Source: Persicaria tinctoria
Taxonomy: Eukaryota; Streptophyta; Magnoliopsida; Caryophyllales; Polygonaceae
Direction of reading: 5' to 3'
Length of the DNA: 64,000 bases
Assembly (NCBI GenBank): GCA_037127255.1
Contig: JBANSL010000004.1
Coordinates: forward strand, 3,658,001 to 3,722,000
The stretch's first letter is position 1. Each line of letters begins with the position of its first letter. Positions 56,840 through 64,000 of this stretch are shown here, piece after piece. Under the pieces are notes generated by a model that had not been told where the DNA came from, ran no database searches, and worked only from the letters and a program-made list of their open reading frames with translations. The position numbers and the translations under genes are program-made.

Positions 56840-57235
56840 TCTCTTGGAAGAAGCTCCCTCAAGGTGAGTGGGTTAAGGTGAACACGGATGGGGTCTCAAA
56901 TAACCGATAGGAATTGTCGTGGTTGGAAGAGTTATTAGGAATGCCAATGGGGATTGGATTAGTGATTATCGATCTTGTGAAAAAATGTTCATATATATGC
57001 TCGATCGTCTGCTTTTTATGGATTGGAGATCGTCTGGGAAAAAGGGCATAGGATGGGGATTGATCATCGAGATGGACTCCAATTTGTGGTGGATCTTCTC
57101 AATAAAGGGATATTTAATTGATTCCCACTCACTTGCATTTCTAGTACGTATAGGGACCGGAGTTTTGTCCACATTTATAGGGAGGCTAATCGTGTAAAGT
57201 ACAAGTTAGCTAACTATGCTTTTAACTATATACAT
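56840..57235 (+). pseudogene. LINE-type RNase H domain relic
   Basis: Translation in shifting frames gives WKKLPQGEWVKVNTDG, GRVIRNANGDWISDY and YREANRVKYKLANYAF, the start, middle and end signatures of the RNase H-like (RVT_3) domain attached to plant LINE reverse transcriptases. In related sequences the first motif is followed by a GG-V-RD segment. At least three frame changes and a stop (about 56908) show that it is dead. It could also be a relic of a host RNase-H-like gene copied from LINEs. Confidence 0.75.
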
Positions 57236-58111
57236 GCAATAATTTGGATATGATCAGGCGTTATTATATCATCATCCAATGATATCTTTGCAGATATAGA
57301 TACATATAGTTCTTTGTTTTAAAGAGATGTCGATATGGCAGCAGAAGCTAGCCTAGAAGAGGCAGGCCACACAATCTACGCACATGTCGACGTACTTCGT
57401 TGAAGAAGTGGGAAAGACGAGCTACCTCAAAGGCTCAAACTACCGAAGAATGAGGAGGACATCATAAATGAGGATAATAATTCCATGGTTTCTAAAACTA
57501 AATAGTTAGAAAATGTTTTGCTATAATTTTGAAAATGTGAGTTTGTTTTTCATTATGACTTTAATTATATTACATTGGACTTGATAATCAATTAACAAAT
57601 GTGAATGATATACGTGTAACGTACGGGAATTGTACTAGTTAATTTTGAATTAAGATCTAACTTTTTTCCCCTCAGCTCACCCTGACAAGTGACAATTCTC
57701 ACAACTTATTTAATTCATCCTCTCTTTCACTTGAGAGCGGTAAAAATGTGAGACTAACATTTACCTTTCTGCAATGCAACTACACAACACATCCATAAAA
57801 AGACAAGCAAATTGAATGAACAGCGATGTGAGTCAACCCATCTTTCATTTTTTGCCTTTTTCTTGCTTCTCATCATGCATAATCTACACATAATTAGGTA
57901 GGAATAATATTACATGAATGGATATATATATCCAAATTTTATATATTGTGTGTGTATATATACATCCAAATTTTATATTTTGTATAATTTAAACAAGCCA
58001 GAAATAATATTACATGAACTGACTGAAAAACAAAGAAACGGAAAGAAATAATATTAGAACCGATCGAGTGATCATCAATGTAGATAATTTGTTTATATAC
58101 ATATTATGATA
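57236..58111. other. Intergenic spacer
   Basis: No gene is supported. TATATCCAAATTTTATATATTG is approximately repeated at about 57920 and 57965. Confidence 0.4.
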
Positions 58112-58346
58112 CTCCCTCCGATCCAAAATATAAGTCGTTTGACTTTTCAACACGTATTTCAAGAAGTCCAAAACTATATAAAATATCAACTTTTTTAAAA
58201 TTATTTTTTTACAACTTAATATTTGTTGGTAATAAGTATTGAATTGTAAAATAATAATAATAAAAAAGTTAATATATTATATAGTTTTTAGCTCCTTAAA
58301 ATACGTGTTAAAAAGTCAAACGATTTACATTTTGGATCGGAGGTAG
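58112..58346. mobile_element. Stowaway MITE, 235 bp
   Basis: CTCCCTCCGATCCAAAATAT and ATTTTGGATCGGAGGTAG are inverted and flanked by TA. Confidence 0.88.
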
Positions 58347-59640
58347 TATATATTATTTAAAAATAATAATTTATATAGTTTTTATTACTTTGAAAAACGT
58401 GCATAAATAGTAATAAGACAATTAAAAATGAATGGAGGGGTAGATTTTCTAATTTAAAAAAAAAATGAGCATATTTCTATAGTTTATGAAACTGTAACTT
58501 TGACTCACCCCACGGTTTTTAAAACCATCTATCTATTAATAATTGTTAATAATGCTAATTCTACCAGCATTTTGCTGACGTGTCACGTCCACAATTAAAA
58601 TTGAATTTTTTTATTTAAATGATATTTTCTTATTGGTCAATATTATTGGTGAAATTTTAAAATATCTATTTCCTATTTTAAACATATTTGTTTCCTATTT
58701 TTATACTAAAATATTATTTAAATTGATATGTTGTATGTCAATTTGTGATCTATTTTAATCAAATTGAACCTTTGTCAAATCTTGGTTGATTTGATTCTTG
58801 GATATTGAAATTATTGATTTATCATATTTAACCGATTGCAATATTCCCCACAATGTCTACATACAACGAATATGTAATAATCAATTTGTGAATATTCGAT
58901 TTCAAATTTTAATTATAAAAATCAATTAGAGCCAAAAAAAAGTTTTTTTAAAAAATTTAATTATTTTAGACATCTTAAATGACTATTGAAAAATAAATAA
59001 TATTTTAAGATTTACAAGCATTACTAATGCTTATTTTACATCTTAGATGAGGCTTTTTAGATCACTTTTCTACCTTTTATGATCTTTTTTTTTTACCATC
59101 TTATACCTTTATTTTCACTATTTATTTCCCTCTCTTTCTAACCATATTTCTCATGAAAATAATGAATAAGTAATGTATATCTATATAACTTCAAAAGTAT
59201 TCGCACAATCATGTGCTTATGATTTTTTTAATTTTTGTATGGGAGCTTATATTTTTCCTTTTAGATCTATCCTAATGATAATAATTATATATTTATTTCA
59301 AATTATATTATGGGGTGTGTTTGAGTATTATTACTACTTTACCTTATTAAATCATTTTCAAAATTTGTGTCGTATCTCTATCCAACTAATTTATAAATTA
59401 TAAAAAATACTTTATACATATATATTAATATAATATTATATAAATTTATAAAATGATATTTGAATTTAAATGGATCAAACTCTCGTGACTTCAATATACG
59501 GGTATTAAACTAGTAATCCACTAAATCTTCCATAACTTTTAAAACCCCTTTACTCTCGAAAATTTTCACCGCCCCAATAATAGCCCTAAACGAAATTGAA
59601 TGAAATAAAATTAGGGGAAAAAAAGTAAGGAAATGGGGAA
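58347..59640. other. AT-rich intergenic spacer
   Basis: No gene or bounded repeat is recognised; the 76-codon frame at 59173-59403 is AT-driven and featureless. Confidence 0.4.
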
Positions 59641-60020
59641 AATTTACTGTCACGTGCTCACGTGACAGGTAAAGTTGGATACAGTGAGTTGGAGAGTCAG
59701 TCAATGATAGGGCGAATGTGTCGTTGAGATGACTCTTTCTGTCTCTGCACCCATTCCTGCCAACTCACCCCTGCCCTATCATTTCCTGACACGTGTCCTG
59801 TAGAAATGGTCATTCAGTGGACCCACCCAGGGCAAAGAATTTGCTAGTTTCAAAAATTTTACAGTCTGGGGTTGGTTTTTTGAAAGTGAAACGACGTCGT
59901 TGGTTTTGATTTTGTCACATACTCCGAATGGGCCTATTCCTTGTGTTCTTGGCCCGTTTTATTTGGGACTGTGTAGTCCAGTTGTGGTCCATTACAAAAG
60001 GCCCGCCGATCATGGGCCGG
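59641..60020. promoter_or_regulatory. Cluster of ACGT-core palindromes and GGGCC motifs
   Basis: The inverted arms CTGTCACGTG and CACGTGACAG (59647-59668) hold two G-boxes two bases apart. GACACGTGTC lies at 59788-59797 and the palindrome AACGACGTCGTT at 59890-59901. TGGGCC/GGCCCG motifs follow at about 59929, 59951 and 60013. ACGT cores bind plant bZIP and bHLH factors and TGGGCC site-II motifs are common in housekeeping promoters. No gene start is recognised nearby, so the function is inferred. Confidence 0.4.
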
Positions 60021-60212
60021 TGATTCAAAAACTTTTTTTTATCTCTGTTTTTTATCTCATTTTTACTATTTGTATGTTTACTTTGAAGAGCTTAAGGTAT
60101 GAATGGTGGTCCATATGTTGAACTACCCTTATCACCAATGTAGCCTCAATACTAGGGAGGTATGAATGAAGTGAGAAGTGGTAGATTTGCTGTAAAAATT
60201 ATGAACTTTTAG

Positions 60213-60427
60213 GCCTCGTTCGGTGTTGATATCCAGATATCTATCAATATCTGACGCCATCTTAATATCAAATGATACCTCCCTCCAAATTAACATATCA
60301 AATGGGCTAAAAAGAGGAAAAATATGATATCAAGTAATATTAATATATGGTTATATCAAATACTAGTTATCAGATATCGAGGTCGATATTTAATATTTGA
60401 TATCTAACTATCGATACCAAACAGGGT
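60213..60427. mobile_element. Short MITE, about 215 bp
   Basis: GGCCTCGTTCGGTGTTGATA at the left and, reverse-complemented from the right, GACCCTGTTTGGTATCGATA form terminal inverted repeats around GATATC-rich DNA. Confidence 0.55.
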
Positions 60428-60448
60428 CAAGTAATGTTGAATCCACTC

Positions 60449-60636
60449 ACCAATCACAAGTTGGTGTAGTGGTTATGGAGCTACATCCCATGCCTCGAGG
60501 TTCGAAGTTCGAATCCCCGTGGAAACATGGAGACGCTTGTGAGTGGGAGGGTCAACCCCTTAAATGGGCCTACAGTAACCCGATCCAGATGTAGAGTGGG
60601 CAAAGCCCACTTGAACTGGAAAGGATCTAAAAAAAA
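60449..60636 (+). mobile_element. tRNA-derived SINE with perfect 15-bp TSD
   Basis: An A-box-like TTGGTGTAGTGGTTATGG (about 60462) and a B-box-like GGTTCGAAGTTCGAATCCCC (about 60501) form an internal pol III promoter. The element ends in an A-run (60629-60636). ATGTTGAATCCACTC occurs immediately before (60434-60448) and after (60637-60651), a perfect target duplication. Non-coding. Confidence 0.88.
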
Positions 60637-61156
60637 ATGTTGAATCCACTCGACATATTTCCACATGGTTTGTTCACTTAATTTTTCATGGCACTGTAAT
60701 TATACGCTCCAAGTTCCAAGTATGGAAAAAGTCGTTGACAAGCAAGTACATTAGAATTTTGAGGGGTATTTGCGAGATCTGTAATTGAAGTCTTTCCCTT
60801 TGAATTCGCAAACTCGCCTCATAACGCTCTTTATGCGGATTATACAACATGAGAGAATTGGGAGAATGATGCATAAATGAATTAGTCATCTTAGTTTTAC
60901 TCCCTAAATCTGTTAACAATAAAGTTTATAGTATATCTTTACTTGGTTTCAGCCTATGAACTTTGAAATTTAAATTGAAAGTCATATTTCACTCTAAGAT
61001 AGTTCATACTGAGAGGGTTGTCACTCTGTTTGAGATGTATGTGCAAGTTATTTGCAGCAATCATATATAGTAGATTGAGTTGTTTTGGGTTATTAAGCAT
61101 ATTGGTAGTATATGTGCAATTCAGGTTATTTATTTCAAAAAAAAAAAAAAACATTC

Positions 61157-61330
61157 CCAGAATATTCCGCTCCGAGCAAGATCTAGAGGTCAAGATGTAC
61201 GCATCATTTCTCCAACTAAGTTGAGAGAATGTTTCCGAGTGATACAAGAAAAGACCAATAGCTAACAAAATAATAAAGAAAATAGATAAGATAAAAGTGG
61301 TAAGCAATAGGAAGGGGTTGTAGGCGAGGG
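61157..61330 (-). mobile_element. RTE LINE 3'-end fragment
   Basis: It matches the complement of the RTE 3' UTR seen at 54060-54200 (AGGTCAAGATGTACGCATC; GAGAGAATGTTTCCGAG). It lies next to a run of A at about 61138-61151. Strongly decayed. Confidence 0.6.
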
Positions 61331-61361
61331 ATTAATCTCCTCTTGTTTCTCCAGTGTAATA

Positions 61362-61664
61362 CTCCCTCCGTTAAAAAATATAAGTCTTTTTAGACTTAAA
61401 ATTTTGTTTAGAAATATAAGTCTTTTTAGGTTTTTTAGGAATTGGGAGAAAAGAAAAGTATCTTTTTGACTTGTTTTATGAAATGTTTTTAGGTTTTTTA
61501 GGCATTGGGAGAAAAGAAAAGTACCTTTTTGACTTGTTTTATGAAATGTTAGTGGTTGTTAGTGGTTGTGGATAATTAATGAGGGGTATAAAAGTAACAC
61601 TTTTGTTCTTTACTTAATACGTGTTCAAACACCTAAAAGGACTTATAATTTTGAACGGAAGGAG
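61362..61664. mobile_element. Stowaway MITE with internal 71-bp-scale duplication
   Basis: CTCCCTCCGTTAAAAAATAT and ATTTTGAACGGAAGGAG are inverted and flanked by TA. Inside, a unit containing GGGAGAAAAGAAAAGTA and CTTTTTGACTTGTTTTATGA occurs twice in tandem (about 61445 and 61508). Confidence 0.85.
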
Positions 61665-61829
61665 TAGAAGGATTTCAAATTTTCTTGATGCTAACATGGT
61701 ATCAGCTCTTTTTCGAATGAGTTTGCTATGTAACCATGTCTTCCGTTTTTTTCGATTAAATAACCAAGTGAGCGAAAATGCTTGGAATGGAAATGTTATG
61801 ACAAGTAAATAGCCTATTCTCATGTAGGG

Positions 61830-62146
61830 TTGTTATATGAGCTGAATAGCACGGGCTCGACTCGATAAAAGCTTGACATAAACTCGTTCATTTATTAAAC
61901 GAGTTGAGTATGAAGACATTTTTAAGCTTCATTCAAAGTTCGACTAGGCTCGATTCAAGCTCGAAGTTTGTAAAATTTACAAAATTTCTTTTAATTTATT
62001 GTGTCAAGAGCAAGTAGAGTTGCTTCATACTCGAAAAAAGTCCAGTTCAACTTCGTTCATTTACAAAATAAGCCGAGTATGCGCACAATTTTAAGCTCAA
62101 GTTCAAATCTAGGCTCGACTCATTCCTAAACGAGCTAAATATGAAC
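61830..62146. repeat. Dispersed GAGCTCGA-type repeat
   Basis: Rich in GGCTCGACTCGATAAAAGC, AAACGAGTTGAGTATGAAG and AAGCTCAAGTTCAAATCTAG motifs, the same family as the repeat around 4400-5040. Its right part is interrupted by the TRIM at 62147. Confidence 0.55.
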
Positions 62147-63113
62147 TATTGGAGATATATTAGGATAGATATATTAGATATGATTGTATTAGGATATAAT
62201 CTTTGATCTTGTTATATTAGGTTAGAAATATATATCTTTGATAGGTTTAGTTTATCGATATCTTTATATTGCTTATTCTCCAAGAATTGTAATCCCTATA
62301 TAAAGGGTTGAATAATAACGTTATAAACGTGTGTTTTGCCTTCTCCAATATGAGGCTTCCACCACCAATCTACTAGGGTTTCATCCCTCTCTAAATTCTA
62401 CATGGCATCAGAGCAGGTTTCGATCTTGGCCTATCTCCACCTTCATCAAACTCTTCCGCTGCCTTACTTTACCCTATCCATATATGTTTTTTTTTTTTTT
62501 CGTCTGATTGACCACCGCCTCTACCGGCCCTAAACACAACCTCTACCCGCCGCCTCTACCGGCCCTCGATCCACAACCCCTACCGTCGCCGCTGCAATGG
62601 TTACTCAAACCCCCGTGGCTCAATCGGTTCTACTTTATCGGTCTCTACCTTGTCTAATTGCGGGGACGCCTTGTTCATCGGTCTCTACCGTATCCGTCGG
62701 CCTCTGTCATGTTCGTTGGCCTCTACCTTGTTCTTGTTGGCATGGACTCTCGGGCTCTCACCGTTCGTGTTCTAACCATCTACATCAACTGCAGATCTAT
62801 CTTATGCATCCAGTCTTCAGCGTTCGTGGCTCTACTCTCGCTTCGACTGCGGGGGCGTATTGGAGATATATTAGGATAGATATATTAGATATGATTGTAT
62901 TAGGATATAATCTTTGATCTTGTTATATTAGGTTAGAAATATATATCTTTGGTAGGTTTAGTTTATCGATATCTTTATATTGCTTATTCTCCAAGAATTG
63001 TAATCCCTATATAAAGGGTTGAATAATAACGTTATAAACGTGTGTTTTGCCTTCTCCAATATGAGGCTTCCACCACCAATCTACTAGGGTTTCATCCCTC
63101 TCTAAATTCTACA
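62147..63113 (+). mobile_element. TRIM (terminal-repeat retrotransposon in miniature), 967 bp, TSD TGAAC
   Basis: Two 256-bp LTRs (62147-62402 and 62858-63113) differ by a single base by eye (A/G near 62241/62952). TGAAC flanks the element (62142-62146 and 63114-63118). TGGCATCAGAGC at 62403 is a PBS one base off the tRNA-iMet consensus, and CTGCGGGGGCG at about 62847-62857 is the polypurine tract. The 455-bp interior encodes nothing recognisable and repeats CGGTCTCTACC-like words. The LTR carries a TATA box in CCCTATATAAAGGG. Confidence 0.93.
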
Positions 63114-63586
63114 TGAACCAGCAATATTCGGTTCGTTCGGTTCGAATATGGTACTCCGTAGTTCATTGCTTGATATTACTATTGGATGAATACTGAAAGC
63201 AAGACATCTAAGGGCTCATTGTCATCTTTATCTACCTCTTTTTGGGGTGATTTTGTGAGCAATACTACAAATTAAGCAGATACTCCGTATCTATGTATGA
63301 AATTAGATGTCTCTATTTTGGCCACAAATTAAGCAGCCCAAGAGCACTGAGGAAGTCTCTAGCTTGTTCTGACATGAGGGTTTCATCAGAGCCACCAAAT
63401 GTGTTGTCAGAGGATAAAGAAAGTACACGTGGCACATGCCCATTTGGTGCCCTATCATTCCGGATAAGGAAATGGATGTGTTCCCAATAACCACACTCCT
63501 TATGACCATCTCCTGACTTAAAATTTCCCTCATCAGCCTGTGAGGAACCAACAGAATTCCTCAATAGAGAGCTCTTTTTGTGGGAA
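63114..63586 (+). promoter_or_regulatory. Upstream region of the PsbTn gene
   Basis: A G-box (ACACGTGGC, about 63425) and I-box-like GATAAG/GATAAA elements (about 63416 and 63465) occur 120-170 bp upstream of the start codon, a combination typical of light-regulated nuclear photosynthesis genes. An antisense frame overlaps this stretch (see 63313-63570). No clear TATA box is assigned. Confidence 0.45.
63313..63570 (-). pseudogene. Possible C-terminal exon of an unidentified protein, antisense to PsbTn leader
   Basis: The minus-strand frame ending at 63313 reads ECGYWEHIHFLIRNDRAPNG, then PRVLSLSSDNTFGGSDETLM and ends SEQARDFLSALGLLNLWPK. Its composition is that of a real globular C-terminus, unlike the shadow sequence opposite the PsbTn frame. 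The upstream boundary is unclear because the open frame simply continues antisense through the PsbTn gene. I do not recognise the protein. Confidence 0.3.
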
Positions 63587-63904
63587 ATGGCATCCATGGC
63601 AATGACTTCACCATTCCTTGGCTCAGCCATGAGCCTGTCCAAGCTCCCCGCCACCGCCACCTCTCGCCGAAGCGTGGTGATGACCAAGGCGTCGGCCTCG
63701 AAGGTGACCGAGATCAAGGACAATGCGCCGGAGGAGAAGAGCTCGAAGAGGAGGGATCTAGTGTTTGCTGCCGCGGCTGCAGCAGTGTGCTCCGTCGCCG
63801 GGGTTGCCATGGCGGATGAGCCCAAGCGTGGGAGCGCCGAGGCGAAGAAGAAGTACGGTCCCGTCTGCGTTACGATGCCGACTGCCAGGATCTGCCGCAA
63901 CTGA
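63587..63904 (+). CDS. PSBTN: Photosystem II 5 kDa protein (PsbTn), chloroplast precursor, 105 aa
   Basis: Nuclear-encoded small lumenal subunit of photosystem II. The precursor starts [19 protein letters not shown], a Ser/Ala-rich stroma-targeting peptide. A second, thylakoid-transfer signal follows: twin Arg in SSKRRD, a hydrophobic Ala-rich core ([15 protein letters not shown]) and an AMA cleavage site at residues about 74-76. The mature peptide of 29 residues contains [15 protein letters not shown] and the family-typical [10 protein letters not shown] with two cysteines, which probably form a disulfide. Start chosen at ATG 63587, the first Met of the transit peptide; no intron is needed. 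The length matches the family. In Arabidopsis the protein binds near the lumenal side of PSII and supports light harvesting and photoprotection. Confidence 0.93.
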   Translation: MASMAMTSPFLGSAMSLSKLPATATSRRSVVMTKASASKVTEIKDNAPEEKSSKRRDLVFAAAAAAVCSVAGVAMADEPKRGSAEAKKKYGPVCVTMPTARICRN

Positions 63905-64000
63905 GTATGATGTATAATCTGGCTGTGCAATGTTGTTTGTAATATTCTTGTGATCATCCTCCTTTTGTAGAACCTGTTCCATTTAAATGCCAAATCATAA
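63905..64000 (+). other. 3' UTR of the PsbTn gene to window end
   Basis: AT-rich sequence after the stop with TGTTTGTAATATTCTTGTGA at about 63935, compatible with a plant polyadenylation region. No further gene start is seen. Confidence 0.45.

Noticed and set aside
59173..59403. 76-codon hydrophobic frame
   Set aside because: Composition follows the AT-rich sequence; no start context or homology signal.
63313..63993. Full 226-codon minus-strand frame across the PsbTn gene
   Set aside because: Its upstream two thirds are the antisense shadow of the PsbTn frame; only the last 80 or so codons look protein-like.
1..64000. CRISPR array, prokaryotic operons or phage genes
   Set aside because: The window is plant nuclear DNA with spliced genes and eukaryotic transposons; no regularly spaced identical short repeats with unique spacers were seen.

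Overview
This is plant nuclear DNA, most likely from a eudicot. It carries nuclear plant genes with GT-AG introns (an OBERON/TITANIA PHD protein, a chloroplast-targeted photosystem II 5 kDa subunit, a CCR/CAD-like reductase relic), plant LTR-retrotransposon families (Copia, a CRM-type chromovirus, a LARD, a TRIM), RTE and L1-type LINEs, Stowaway MITEs and a tRNA-derived SINE. The species cannot be fixed from sequence reading alone.

Layout. 1-2125: decayed L1-type LINE on the minus strand. 2423-3556: 5'-truncated RTE LINE. 3918-5839: frameshifted, 5'-incomplete cinnamoyl-CoA reductase/cinnamyl-alcohol-dehydrogenase-like pseudogene whose intron holds a dispersed repeat and, nested in it, a solo LTR. 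6177-11938 (minus): three-exon OBERON4/TITANIA-like gene predicted at 1438 aa, with a G-box-bearing upstream region. 12600-16466: AT-rich DNA, a MITE, a G-rich low-complexity repeat and a Copia remnant. 16467-22156: decayed Copia element whose 3' LTR is split by a hAT-like element with an 8-bp target duplication. 23160-23878: MITE with long inverted repeats. 24113-26300: degenerate tandem array of roughly 345-415 bp non-coding units. 26375-28137 (minus): five-exon gene for a 467-aa coiled-coil protein I do not recognise. 28341-31671: MITE-rich intergenic DNA with one orphan promoter/first-exon-like piece.

31672-53385 is a single Copia element opened by three later LTR-element insertions, each with its own 5-bp target-site duplication (TSD): a CRM-type Gypsy element (33040-39618, CAAGA), a LARD (41934-49371, minus, GGCAA) and a chimeric Copia/TRIM (49621-52270, minus, TTTGT). 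A Stowaway later entered one LARD LTR. The chimera is the most unusual object in the window: short TRIM-like LTRs enclose a Copia body, a second unrelated LTR, a second primer-binding site and a TRIM-like internal region.

53386-63113: intergenic DNA with a truncated RTE, MITEs, a LINE RNase-H relic, a cluster of ACGT palindromes, a SINE with a perfect TSD, and a 967-bp TRIM whose LTRs differ at one base by eye. 63587-63904: intronless CDS of the nuclear-encoded photosystem II 5 kDa protein (PsbTn), with G-box and I-box motifs upstream.

There are thus only three plausibly functional host genes (OBERON-like, coiled-coil, PsbTn). They are unrelated in function and separated by transposon-rich DNA; no operon or co-functional cluster is seen.
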